DNA of 64,000 nucleotides from assembly GCA_017465155.1 (NCBI GenBank), contig JAFTWV010000127.1, positions 1 to 64,000 on the forward strand, read 5' to 3'. A program made the translations under genes and the position numbers. Within the stretch, counting starts at the first letter, position 1. Each line of letters opens with the position of its first letter. Below the pieces are notes generated by a model that worked only from the letters and a program-made list of their open reading frames with translations, was not told where the DNA came from and ran no database searches. Positions 34,543 through 43,463 of this stretch are shown in pieces. Source of the stretch: Clostridia bacterium (GTDB lineage Bacteria > Bacillota > Clostridia > Christensenellales > Aristaeellaceae).

Positions 34543-35493
34543 ATGAAGAAGATGCTCTCTCTCGTCCTGGCACTGTGCATGCTGCTGACCTGCGGCTCCG
34601 TGATGGCCGAAGGCAAGACGTACCAGATCGGCGTGTTGCAGCTGGTTCAGCATGCTGCTCTTGACGCTGCAACGCAGGGCTTTGTCGATGCTCTGACCGA
34701 AAAGCTGGGCGATAAGGTCGAATTTGATATTCAGAATGCTTCCGGCGATTCTGCCGCCTGCACCACCATCGCTACCACCTTTGACGCTAACGGCGTCGAT
34801 CTGATCATGGCCAATGCAACGCCCGCACTGCAGGCTGCCATGAATGCTACCGGCACCATCCCGGTGCTGGGTACCTCTGTAACTGACTACGCCACCGCTC
34901 TGGGCGTGACCGAAGGCTGGACCGGTGTAACCGGCCTGAATGTTTCCGGCACCTCTGACCTGGCTCCTCTGGATGGCCAGGCCGCAATGATCAAGGAGCT
35001 GTTCCCCGATGCGAAGAAGGTCGGCCTGCTGTACTGCTCCGCTGAGCCCAACTCCGTGTATCAGGTTACCGTAATCGCCGAGCACCTGAAGGCTTTGGGT
35101 TACGAGACCGAAGAGTTCTCCTTCTCCGATTCCAACGACGTCGCAACCGTTACGCAGGCCTGCGCCGACAGCGTTGACGTGATTTACATCCCCACCGACA
35201 ACACTGCCGCTTCCTACACCGAGACCATCGCAAACGTTGTCATCCCCGCCAAGAAGGCTGTTGTGGCCGGCGAAGCTGGCATCTGCTCCGGCTGCGGCGT
35301 TGCAACCCTGTCCATCTCCTACTATGATCTGGGCTACCAGACCGGTCTGATGGCTTACGACATCCTCGTGAATGGCGCCGACATCACCACCATGGAGATC
35401 CAGAGCGCTCCCAACTTCACCAAGATGTACAATGCTGCCAACGTTGCTGAGCTTGGTCTGACCATGCCTGCTGATTACCTGCCCATCGAGTAA
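34543..35493 (+). CDS. ABC transporter substrate-binding protein (PF04392 type)
   Basis: 316 residues with a Sec signal peptide; a cysteine at 17 lies in LLTCG, a poor lipobox, and VMA-E is a possible signal peptidase I site, so anchoring is uncertain. The body is a periplasmic-binding fold: YQIGVLQLVQHAALDAATQGF, DLIMANATPAL, VPVLGTSVTDY-like, KKVGLLYCSAEPNS, STDN-type IPTDNTAASY, GICSGCGVATLS. PF04392 proteins often import aromatic amino acids (TrpX-type) or uncharacterised ligands. RBS AAGGAGG precedes ATG 34543. Confidence 0.9.
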   Translation: MKKMLSLVLALCMLLTCGSVMAEGKTYQIGVLQLVQHAALDAATQGFVDALTEKLGDKVEFDIQNASGDSAACTTIATTFDANGVDLIMANATPALQAAMNATGTIPVLGTSVTDYATALGVTEGWTGVTGLNVSGTSDLAPLDGQAAMIKELFPDAKKVGLLYCSAEPNSVYQVTVIAEHLKALGYETEEFSFSDSNDVATVTQACADSVDVIYIPTDNTAASYTETIANVVIPAKKAVVAGEAGICSGCGVATLSISYYDLGYQTGLMAYDILVNGADITTMEIQSAPNFTKMYNAANVAELGLTMPADYLPIE

Positions 35494-35555
35494 GATCCCT
35501 TCAGGCTTCTATTGGAGCCCGCATGTTTTACCGGCTTGATAAACCTGAGCCAGTA

Positions 35556-35593
35556 CAACGCCATGCAAGATCATCTTCATGGCGTTGTTTTTA
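35556..35593 (+). terminator. internal terminator between substrate-binding protein and permease
   Basis: CAACGCCATG and CATGGCGTTG perfect arms followed by TTTTTAC, inside the 158-base gap of the operon. It likely lowers permease and ATPase expression below that of the binding protein. Confidence 0.85.
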
Positions 35594-35651
35594 CAATGTA
35601 CGGATACTTTAGCAAACAAAAGCATCATCCCTTGCGAGGAGGTTCCCAGCC

Positions 35652-36629
35652 TTGGAGATTATCAATTACTTCGTCGACCTTGCCGGCAGCTTTCCCAAGC
35701 TATTCAATCAGCTGCCCGGCGCTGCTGCACAGGGCCTGATCTGGGGTATCATGGCCATCGGTGTCTACATCACCTATCGCATCCTCGAGGTGTCGGACCT
35801 TACTGTCGATGGTTCCATTGCCACCGGCGGTGCTGTGGCTGCGATGCTCATTATCAACGGCTGGAGCTTCTGGGCTGCCATGGCAGTGGCCTTCCTTGCC
35901 GGTATGCTTGCAGGTCTCGTGACGGGTGTGTTCCATACAACCATGGGCATACCTGCCATTCTTTCCGGCATTTTGACGCAGCTTGCGCTTTACTCCATCA
36001 ACCTGAAGATCATGCTGAACAAGGCCAATACCGCCGTCAGTGTGAACAAGTACACCCTGCTGGTCAGCTCACGTAATGTACGTGCACTGACGCTGAATAA
36101 CCCTATGATCCCGCTGATCATCGTGACGATCCTGCTGGTCATCTTCATGTACTGGTTCTTCAATACTGAGTATGGCTGCTCTTTGCGCGCAACTGGCGCC
36201 AATCAGGCCATGTCGCGAGCGCAGGGTATCAATACTGAGCTGAACAAGGTCGTTGGTCTCATGTTCTCCAATGGTATCGTAGCGCTGGCCGGCGCACTGC
36301 TGACCCAGTATCAGGGCTATTCAGACGTCAACATGGGCCGCGGTGCGATCGTTATCGGCCTCGCTGCGGTCATCATTGGCGAAGTCGTGTTCGGCAAATT
36401 CAAGCCGTTCCGCGGAATTGCCGGTAAGCTTCTGGCAGTATCTCTGGGCGCGATCATCTATTATCTTGTGATTCAGGTTGTCATCTGGATGGGGCTGAAT
36501 ACCAATGATCTGAAGATGCTCACAGCACTGGTTGTCGCTATGTTCCTTGCTTTCCCCCACTGGAAAGGCAAGCTGGCTGCCCGCAAAGCAGCACGTGAAG
36601 CGATGAATGGAGGGAATGGCCATGCTTAA
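35652..36629 (+). CDS. ABC transporter permease
   Basis: A 325-residue polytopic membrane protein of the BPD_transp_2 (PF02653) type with about eight to nine spans; GLIWGIMAIGVYITYRILEVSDLTVDGS and FNTEYGCSLRATGANQAMSRAQGIN are family landmarks. The start is TTG 35652 about ten bases after GAGGAGG. Forms the membrane channel of the importer with the flanking genes. Confidence 0.92.
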   Translation: MEIINYFVDLAGSFPKLFNQLPGAAAQGLIWGIMAIGVYITYRILEVSDLTVDGSIATGGAVAAMLIINGWSFWAAMAVAFLAGMLAGLVTGVFHTTMGIPAILSGILTQLALYSINLKIMLNKANTAVSVNKYTLLVSSRNVRALTLNNPMIPLIIVTILLVIFMYWFFNTEYGCSLRATGANQAMSRAQGINTELNKVVGLMFSNGIVALAGALLTQYQGYSDVNMGRGAIVIGLAAVIIGEVVFGKFKPFRGIAGKLLAVSLGAIIYYLVIQVVIWMGLNTNDLKMLTALVVAMFLAFPHWKGKLAARKAAREAMNGGNGHA

Positions 36630-37419
36630 GATCAATCACATCGCCAAGACCTTCAATCCCGGTACAATCACCGAGAAAAAGGCGCTTCTCGACGTTGATC
36701 TCCATCTGAACGAAGGCGATTTTGTGACGGTCATCGGCGGCAACGGAGCTGGCAAATCCACGACGCTCAATGCTGTTGCCGGCACCTTCCTCGTGGATAA
36801 GGGCAGTATCGAAATCGGCGGCGTTGATGTAACCCGTCTTCCGGAATACAAGCGTGCGAAGTACCTCGGCCGTGTATTTCAGGACCCCATGACCGGCACT
36901 GCCGCCACCATGACCATTGAAGAAAACATGGCTCTCGCCTATCGTCGCGGAAAGCCCCGCACTCTTCGCTGGGGCGTTACCTCTGCAGAAAAGAAGCAGT
37001 ACCGTGATGCACTGGCCATGCTTGAGCTCGGACTTGAAGACCGCATGTCCAGCAAGGTCGGCCTCCTTTCCGGCGGTCAGCGTCAGGCGCTGACGCTGCT
37101 CATGGCGACACTGCAGAAGCCCATGCTGCTTCTCCTTGACGAGCATACTGCCGCGCTGGACCCCAAAACTGCCGAAAAGGTACTTACTCTTACCCGCAAG
37201 CTCATCCGGGAAAACAACCTCACCGCCATGATGGTTACGCATAACATGAAGGACGCACTGCAATATGGCAACCGTACTGTCATGCTCCATGAAGGCCGGA
37301 TCATCATCGATATTGATCGTGAAACCAAGGCTCGCCTGACTGTCGAAGATCTCCTCAAGATGTTCAAGACGGCCTCCGGCAGCGGTCTGACCAACGACCG
37401 CATGCTGCTGAGTCAGTAA
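36622..37419 (+). CDS. ABC transporter ATP-binding protein
   Basis: A 265-residue ATPase: Walker A GGNGAGKST (39-47), signature LSGGQRQ, Walker B LLLLDEHTAALDP, H-loop VTHNM. Overlaps the permease stop by eight bases; ATG 36622 follows GGAGGG by seven bases. Energises uptake of the ligand bound by the protein at 34543. Confidence 0.95.
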   Translation: MLKINHIAKTFNPGTITEKKALLDVDLHLNEGDFVTVIGGNGAGKSTTLNAVAGTFLVDKGSIEIGGVDVTRLPEYKRAKYLGRVFQDPMTGTAATMTIEENMALAYRRGKPRTLRWGVTSAEKKQYRDALAMLELGLEDRMSSKVGLLSGGQRQALTLLMATLQKPMLLLLDEHTAALDPKTAEKVLTLTRKLIRENNLTAMMVTHNMKDALQYGNRTVMLHEGRIIIDIDRETKARLTVEDLLKMFKTASGSGLTNDRMLLSQ

Positions 37420-37429
37420 ATCTCCCCCG

Positions 37430-37469
37430 CCACGCGCATGCATGTATCAACCGCATGCGCGTGGTTTTT
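37430..37469 (+). terminator. terminator of the ABC importer operon
   Basis: CCACGCGCATGC and GCATGCGCGTGG, 12-base perfect arms, then TTTTTA. Confidence 0.92.
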
Positions 37470-37482
37470 ACATCTATCAATA

Positions 37483-37520
37483 CGAAAACCGCGTATCAGC
37501 CAATGGCCCATACGCGGTTC
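37483..37520. terminator. bidirectional terminator at the end of the GH39 gene
   Basis: AACCGCGTAT and ATACGCGGTT arms. On the minus strand it ends in TTTTCG, just after the GH39 stop; on the plus strand CTTTTC. Confidence 0.75.
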
Positions 37521-37528
37521 TTTTCATG

Positions 37529-39037
37529 TCAGCTATGCTGACGATACCAATCATAATCGTACCCGTAATCGGGCTTTCCCTTGCACGGCTCCATGCTGAA
37601 GCGCACGACTGCGTTTTCACGCAGGATAATCTGCGCATGTGCCTTGCCAGCAGGAGCGTTGAGCTGCTGCGTTTCGCACAGAGGTGTTCCTGCCTGCCGC
37701 AGGAAGCGCAGCTGACGGCTCGTCAGAGATGCCGGTTCGCCCATTTCATGCCAGCATTTGAGCGGATTGCATGTTTCTTCATCAACCGTCTCGGTCGTGA
37801 GCGTAACCATCCCATCTGCCGGGATGAACACATCGACCTTCAGCTGTTCCCGTTCCTCTCGGCACAGGTTCCATGCGACGCCCTCATAGGTACCGTCAGC
37901 TTTTCTGACAACGACGCTGTGGTCATCGCGGTAAACCGGCTCGCCCTTCAGGTTGTTGAAAAATGCAAATGTCCACAGCGTAGGCTTGGCAATGAGTCCA
38001 TTGGCAACCATGCCAAAGCCGCCATGGAACAGACGCGGCGGAACACCCTGCTCCTCAAAAACATCGCCAAATGTCCAATAGGAATAGGAGGAAGCTACAT
38101 CACCCAGACGCGCCAGAAGGCCAGCAATATATGCTGCATTGAGATTTGTATCATGGATGGGACAGAAGGGATTATAGGATGTATTGAACTCCGTGATGTG
38201 CAGCTCCATACCCTCATATTCGGGGAAGCTGTCGATGACGTCACGGGTAGCCTGCATTTCCTCCATGATAGATTCGACAGAGCGCATGGTATGGTACAGA
38301 TAGCGTCCCTGATGAACGGGCGTTTCTCCCATATAAGCATGTCGCGTGACAAAATCCAGCGGGAGCTTTTCATCCCGGCAGAAGGTCAGGAAGTTTCGCA
38401 CCCAATCCAGCGAGGTCGCTCCACCGCAGATCGCAGGTCCGCCCACGCGCATGCGAGGAAGAACCTCCTTCACCGCCTTGACAGACGCCGCATAAAGCTG
38501 ATGATACTTCTCCTCATCCGCATTCTCCCAGAAACCGCAGAGATTCGGCTCGTTCCAGACTTCACAGGGCCAGCTGGAAACCTCATCCTCGCCATATCGC
38601 TCCGCCAGATGAAGAAGCGTAGCCTTCACCATGTCCGCCCACTGTTTATGATCTGCCGGAGGCGTCGTATTTCCTTTCCAATAAAAAATCGTCTGTGTTC
38701 CGCTAGCCATCTTTTCCGGCATGAAACCAAGCTCAATGAACGGCTTGATCCCCTGCAGGCGATAGGAATCCATCACGCGATCAAGATACGTAAAATTGTA
38801 GGCCACATGTGCATTACCTTCTGCGTCTGTATAGGGCTGATAAATTGCCATGTCGTCGCAGAAGAGCCCGTGACCCCTGATGTGCTTGAAGCCACATTCT
38901 GCCTGCGCCATGGCAAGCTGCTGCTGATACTCCTGCTGGAGCGCAAGGCCCATGCGACCCGTACCAACACAGACCGCAGCGTTGTTGTTGAATTTTGCTC
39001 TGCTCTCTGCAGTCACTGCAATGCTGAGATGCTTCAT
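37529..39037 (-). CDS. xynB: GH39 beta-xylosidase
   Basis: 502 residues, no signal peptide. A family 39 TIM barrel: the acid/base Glu is in VWNEPNL and the nucleophile Glu in ITEFNTSY; AYVTRHAY-like VTRHAY and SYWTFGDVF are also typical. A small beta-rich C-terminal domain follows. Family members remove xylose from xylo-oligosaccharide ends. It is second in a two-gene operon with an MBL hydrolase (18-base gap) and faces the alpha-glucuronidase gene, so a xylan role is well supported. Confidence 0.92.
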   Translation of the reverse strand: MKHLSIAVTAESRAKFNNNAAVCVGTGRMGLALQQEYQQQLAMAQAECGFKHIRGHGLFCDDMAIYQPYTDAEGNAHVAYNFTYLDRVMDSYRLQGIKPFIELGFMPEKMASGTQTIFYWKGNTTPPADHKQWADMVKATLLHLAERYGEDEVSSWPCEVWNEPNLCGFWENADEEKYHQLYAASVKAVKEVLPRMRVGGPAICGGATSLDWVRNFLTFCRDEKLPLDFVTRHAYMGETPVHQGRYLYHTMRSVESIMEEMQATRDVIDSFPEYEGMELHITEFNTSYNPFCPIHDTNLNAAYIAGLLARLGDVASSYSYWTFGDVFEEQGVPPRLFHGGFGMVANGLIAKPTLWTFAFFNNLKGEPVYRDDHSVVVRKADGTYEGVAWNLCREEREQLKVDVFIPADGMVTLTTETVDEETCNPLKCWHEMGEPASLTSRQLRFLRQAGTPLCETQQLNAPAGKAHAQIILRENAVVRFSMEPCKGKPDYGYDYDWYRQHS

Positions 39038-39055
39038 ATTGTATCTTCCTTTCTC

Positions 39056-39859
39056 TCACAGCTGAGCCTTTGCCCAGTCGAATACGAGGATTTGCCCGTC
39101 TGCAACATCGGCCTGCCGTGTGTCCGTATGCTCCCATCCGCCTATACTAACAGGCCTTGCAGCCCGGAGTACGTCATCTGTCAAGCTGTTTACAAAGCTA
39201 TCGAATCTGCTGCGCGGGAACAGCTCAAGCTGATGAGAGCACAGGACATGGGTGAAATCATAAGCCTGAAGCATCTGCACGTTTTGCCGGTATGCCTTTA
39301 CCCCCAGCGCCTCCGGAAAGAACAGCCATGTGCATGGATTCCAATTATCTCCTGTCAGCATCAGCCTTCGTTCCACGATCAGCACGCATGCGCTCCCGGG
39401 TGTATGACCGGGACAGGCAATCATCCGGGCTGTCAGGCCGCCAAGATCAACGTCTCCGGGTACTGCTGCAGCCGGTGCAGCAATCGCACCTGCCAGAAAC
39501 GTGTCTGGATCAACCTGCATTCCCTTACCGATGGCTTGCTGCAGCACTGTTTTCCTTTTTTCGATACCCGTATACATACTCCACGCCGGAGCATCCTCAG
39601 CAAACATGGAATACTCGCATTTCTTCATGCAGTCAAGAGTCCTTACGCCAAGTGCATGATCATGATGATGATGCGTCAAGAACGCGCGTACAGGCTTGTT
39701 GCCAATCAGCTCTTGCAGAAGTTCACCAATATCCTCTGTGCCATAGCCCGTATCAATCAGCAGAGCCGCGTCGTCGCCCTCTATCAGCGTCATGCACACC
39801 CCCATGGCATCCCGGATGTGCGTTATACCCGGGCACACCCTGTTCAACTCAAAAGCCAT
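39056..39859 (-). CDS. MBL-fold metallo-hydrolase in the xylan cluster
   Basis: A 267-residue metallo-beta-lactamase fold protein: THHHHDHALG (metal motif HxHxDH), PGHTPGSACV, TGDNWNP and CSHQLELFP supply the other ligands. Start ATG 39859 has GGGGAG six bases upstream. The substrate is unknown. Because it is the first gene before GH39 and shares the divergent promoter region with GH67, it might process an ester or lactone from xylan breakdown, but this is only inference. Confidence 0.85.
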   Translation of the reverse strand: MAFELNRVCPGITHIRDAMGVCMTLIEGDDAALLIDTGYGTEDIGELLQELIGNKPVRAFLTHHHHDHALGVRTLDCMKKCEYSMFAEDAPAWSMYTGIEKRKTVLQQAIGKGMQVDPDTFLAGAIAAPAAAVPGDVDLGGLTARMIACPGHTPGSACVLIVERRLMLTGDNWNPCTWLFFPEALGVKAYRQNVQMLQAYDFTHVLCSHQLELFPRSRFDSFVNSLTDDVLRAARPVSIGGWEHTDTRQADVADGQILVFDWAKAQL

Positions 39860-39984
39860 ATGCAGCTCCCCTTTCCCGCAATTGTTTACGTCTTTAGTTC
39901 GACATTTTAACGGGTGAATCCTGTCTGAAACTGCGCGCATATTGCCTTGTTATGCGCATTTCTTGCTTCTCGTCGAAAACGCGC

Positions 39985-40013
39985 TTGTCTCTCATGCCGG
40001 GCCATGTTATAAT
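39985..40013 (+). promoter_or_regulatory. alpha-glucuronidase promoter
   Basis: TTGTCT (39985-39990), 17 bases, TATAAT (40008-40013), 37 bases before the start. The 190-base gap is divergent with the MBL-GH39 unit. Confidence 0.7.
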
Positions 40014-40049
40014 ATGCGCATCAACGAAATCACAGGAGGTTTCTGCATC

Positions 40050-41900
40050 ATGCGTGATCAGCACCTTTACTGGCTTCCCTTTCTTGCACAGGACGTTCCA
40101 GCTGAACTAACCGATCCGATTCAGGTCGCTCGCTTTGAGCTTGATCTGGCGCTTCCGCAGCTTGCTCCAGAGCTGCAGGTCTATTTAGCTCCTGACGCCG
40201 ATGCAGATGAAGGATTCTCCATTCTGCGCAATGACAACGGAGTGACGATATCCGGCGGCCCTCGCGGCATTCTCTATGGAGCCTATAAACTGCTTATGGC
40301 CCTTGCCGCCGGGGAATCGCTGCCTCGCAGTCATTCTCAGCAGCCGAAATATGCTCTGCGCATGATCAATTGCTGGGATAATGCAGATGGCGATATTGAG
40401 CGTGGTTATTCCGGACGCAGCCTTTTCTTTGAAAGCGGCAGGTTTGATTACGATCCAATTCGTCTTCGCCAGTTGGGACGCTTGATGGCATCTGTCGGCC
40501 TGAACGTGCTGTGCATCAACAACGTCAACGTTCGCAATCCTGCTCATCGTCTCATCGAAGATTGGCTTCCGGAGCTTGCCGACGTTGCAGCAATCTTCCG
40601 CCCATTTGGCGTAAAGCTGATGGTATCCATCGACTATTCCCAGCCTATGCGACATGGCGTTACAACCGCTGATCCCCTTGATCCCCAGGTTCAGGCATGG
40701 TGGAACCGCCAGTGCGAAGTCGTTTATCAAGCCATTCCCGATCTGGCAGGCTTCCTCGTCAAGGCAGACAGCGAACACCGCCCAGGCCCCTTTACCTACG
40801 GACGAAACCATGCCGAGGGCGCAAATATGCTCGCCCGTGCACTCAAGCCCCATGGCGGCAAGCTGATCTGGCGCTGCTTCGTTTACAACTGCCAGCAGGA
40901 TTGGCGCGATGCAGTGACCGACCGTCCCATGGCAGCTTATCAGCATTACGTTTACCTTGACGGCCAGTTTGACGACAACGTTATCCTGCAGGTCAAGAAC
41001 GGTCCCTTCGACTTTCAGGTGCGTGAACCCGTCTCCCCGACCCTTCTGGCCATGCCCAAGACAAACCTTGCCATCGAATGGCAGCTTGCGCAGGAATACA
41101 CCGGGCATCAGATCGACATCTACGCCATGATGGGCATGTGGCAGGAGGTCATGGCTGACCTCGGCAGCAATACGGTCATGGCCATGGCAGCCGTCTCAAA
41201 CCTCGGCAATGATGATTGCATCACCGGTCATCCCTTTGCCGCGGTCAATCTATTTGGCTACGGTCTGCTGGCCTGGAATCCCGATGAGGCCGATCCGGAG
41301 TCCATTGCCCGCACATGGGCCAAGCTGACCTACCGCTTTGGACAAGCCGACGAGGATACGCTGGTCAATCTGCTGCTGGAAAGCCGCGGCGCTTACGAAA
41401 AGTATACTGCACCTCTGGGTATCTGCTGGATGGTCGTACCTCATGAGCATTATGGCCCCAGCCCTGATGGTTATGAGTATCAGGCATGGGGTACATATCA
41501 TCGGGCAAATCGTGACGCCATCGGCATTGACCGCACGGCCAGCGGTACAGGTTATGCAGAGCAGTATCCCGCTGCGCTTCGTGACCGTTATTCGAACCTC
41601 AGCACCTGCCCTGATGAACTGAAGCTGTGGTTCCACCGTCTTCGTTACGATTACGTGATGCCAGATGGACGCACGCTGATCCAACGCATCTACGATGACA
41701 AGTTCGAAGGCTATGCGTGGGTCGAAGAAGCGGAACAGAAGCTTTCTTCTCTCCCCTTGCCGGAGGCTGACCGGAAGCTGGTGATGGATCGCATCGCCCG
41801 TCAAAAGCGCAATGCTCGCGAATGGCGCGATGTGCTGAACACCTTCTTCTACCGTCTCAGCGGCGTTGAGGATGCCCGCGGCCGCAAGATCTACGATTAA
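40050..41900 (+). CDS. aguA: GH67 alpha-glucuronidase
   Basis: 616 residues, a little shorter than usual (about 680). The catalytic core is clear: the acid in VKADSEHRPGPF (Glu), and the paired bases in QVKNGPFDFQVREP (Asp and Glu), plus LRMINCWDN, SVGLNVLCINNVNV and NVLCINN. It cleaves 4-O-methyl-glucuronic or glucuronic acid from the non-reducing end of xylo-oligosaccharides. No signal peptide, so it works inside the cell on imported fragments. Start ATG 40050 follows AGGAGG by ten bases. Confidence 0.95.
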   Translation: MRDQHLYWLPFLAQDVPAELTDPIQVARFELDLALPQLAPELQVYLAPDADADEGFSILRNDNGVTISGGPRGILYGAYKLLMALAAGESLPRSHSQQPKYALRMINCWDNADGDIERGYSGRSLFFESGRFDYDPIRLRQLGRLMASVGLNVLCINNVNVRNPAHRLIEDWLPELADVAAIFRPFGVKLMVSIDYSQPMRHGVTTADPLDPQVQAWWNRQCEVVYQAIPDLAGFLVKADSEHRPGPFTYGRNHAEGANMLARALKPHGGKLIWRCFVYNCQQDWRDAVTDRPMAAYQHYVYLDGQFDDNVILQVKNGPFDFQVREPVSPTLLAMPKTNLAIEWQLAQEYTGHQIDIYAMMGMWQEVMADLGSNTVMAMAAVSNLGNDDCITGHPFAAVNLFGYGLLAWNPDEADPESIARTWAKLTYRFGQADEDTLVNLLLESRGAYEKYTAPLGICWMVVPHEHYGPSPDGYEYQAWGTYHRANRDAIGIDRTASGTGYAEQYPAALRDRYSNLSTCPDELKLWFHRLRYDYVMPDGRTLIQRIYDDKFEGYAWVEEAEQKLSSLPLPEADRKLVMDRIARQKRNAREWRDVLNTFFYRLSGVEDARGRKIYD

Positions 41901-41906
41901 ACTATA

Positions 41907-41946
41907 CAAAAACCCGTTCCGCACATTGGCCGCGGAACGGGTTTCT
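41907..41946. terminator. bidirectional terminator between aguA and cysS
   Basis: AAACCCGTTCCGC and GCGGAACGGGTTT, 13-base perfect arms, with A/T tracts at both ends (AAAA before, TTTCTC after). Confidence 0.88.
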
Positions 41947-41962
41947 CGTCTATATCCTTCTC

Positions 41963-43438
41963 TTATGCACGGCTCCACACAGCGCCGTCCTTGCTGTCCT
42001 TGACGACAACGCCCATCGCAGCAAGTTCATCGCGGATGCGGTCGCTTTCGGCCCAGTTCTTTGCCTTACGAGCCTCATAGCGGGCAGTCAGGAGCGCCGT
42101 CACCTTAGCGGTTTCCTCCTCGGACGCATCAGCAGGGCCAGCAATGGTGTATTCGCCAGTACCCGCAGGCTTGACCGCAGCCGTTGCATTGGCCGCACGA
42201 ACCTTTGCTGCAGCCTCTACAAGGCCCAGAGACAGCACTCGGTCAAAGTCGCCCAGCAGGTAGAGCTTTGTCACGCTGTCGAGATCACGTGCCTTCAGAA
42301 CGTCATAGACGCTGGTAATCGCCAGAGAGGTGTTCAGATCATTGCTCAGCGCCTTGAGGAACTTCTCCTGATAAGGCTTGGCGGCTTCGGCATTCGGCTG
42401 CTTCGCATCATCAGGCTTGAGAGCGGCAACGCGGTTCACCAGCTTGTTGTAGGTGCCTGCCGCATTGTCAAGGTTCTCCCATGAGAACACAAGATTCTGC
42501 CGATAATGACTCTGCAGGCAGAACAGACGATATGCCAGCGGATTGTAGCCTTTCTCCTCCAGCAGAGACACTGTCAGGAATTCGCCCTTGGATTTACTCA
42601 TCTTGCCACCGGCAGTGTTCAGATGATGTACATGGAACCACGTGGAGCACCATTCATGGCCAAGATATGCCTCAGACTGGGCGATTTCGTTTGTATGATG
42701 CGGGAAAGCATTATCAATGCCGCCGCAATGCAGATCCAGGTACTCGCCCAGATGCTTCTTGGAAATGCAGGAGCACTCGATGTGCCAGCCGGGATAGCCT
42801 ACGCCCCAGGGAGAATCCCACTTCAGCGCCTGATCCTCAAACTTCGACTTGGTGAACCACAGTACGAAGTCTGCCTTGTTGCGCTTGTTGTCGTCAGCCT
42901 CTACGTCGTCACGCACACCTACGGCAAGGTCCTCCTCATCGTGATCATTGAATACATAGTACTTTTCCAGCTTCGAGGTATCGAAGTAAATGTTGCCTCC
43001 TGCAAGGTATGCATAGCCCTTTTCCAGCAGCTTTTCGATCATCTCGATGTACTCGTCGATGCAGTTGGTGGCAGGTTCAACCACGTCTGGTGTCTTGATG
43101 TTCAGCTTGGCACAGTCAGCAAAGAACGCATCCGTATAAAACTGCGCAATCTGCATGACAGTCTTGTTTTCACGCTTGGCGCCCTTGAGCATCTTGTCCT
43201 CACCCGTATCGGCATCCGATGCAAGATGACCGACGTCCGTAATGTTCATGACACGCTTGACATTGTAGCCTTCGTAGCGCAGTGCCTTTTCCAGCACATC
43301 CTCCATGATATAGGAGCGCAGATTGCCGATATGCGCAAAATGATACACGGTCGGGCCGCATGTGTACATGCTCACATCGTTGCCAAAGCGCGGCTGAAAG
43401 GGTTCTTTCGTATGGGTCAGAGAATTATACAGAAGCAT
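41963..43438 (-). CDS. cysS: cysteinyl-tRNA synthetase
   Basis: A 491-residue class Ia synthetase: zinc Cys27 in TCGPTVY, HIGN (36-39), the WHIECS zinc ligands, KMSKSKGEF. The C-terminal part has a DALR-like domain and a short insertion (NATAAVKPAGTGEYTIAG) before the final ARKAKNWAESDRIRDELAAMG helix. It charges tRNA-Cys. No T-box was seen in its short leader. It lies in the middle of hydrolase genes without functional link. Confidence 0.96.
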   Translation of the reverse strand: MLLYNSLTHTKEPFQPRFGNDVSMYTCGPTVYHFAHIGNLRSYIMEDVLEKALRYEGYNVKRVMNITDVGHLASDADTGEDKMLKGAKRENKTVMQIAQFYTDAFFADCAKLNIKTPDVVEPATNCIDEYIEMIEKLLEKGYAYLAGGNIYFDTSKLEKYYVFNDHDEEDLAVGVRDDVEADDNKRNKADFVLWFTKSKFEDQALKWDSPWGVGYPGWHIECSCISKKHLGEYLDLHCGGIDNAFPHHTNEIAQSEAYLGHEWCSTWFHVHHLNTAGGKMSKSKGEFLTVSLLEEKGYNPLAYRLFCLQSHYRQNLVFSWENLDNAAGTYNKLVNRVAALKPDDAKQPNAEAAKPYQEKFLKALSNDLNTSLAITSVYDVLKARDLDSVTKLYLLGDFDRVLSLGLVEAAAKVRAANATAAVKPAGTGEYTIAGPADASEEETAKVTALLTARYEARKAKNWAESDRIRDELAAMGVVVKDSKDGAVWSRA

Positions 43439-43463
43439 ATATCCAACATCCTTTCACAGGGTA

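Noticed and set aside
37442..39910. Plus-strand frame of 822 codons opposite GH39 and the MBL gene
   Set aside because: Antisense to two genes with clear catalytic motifs; no start site, family pattern or domain structure.
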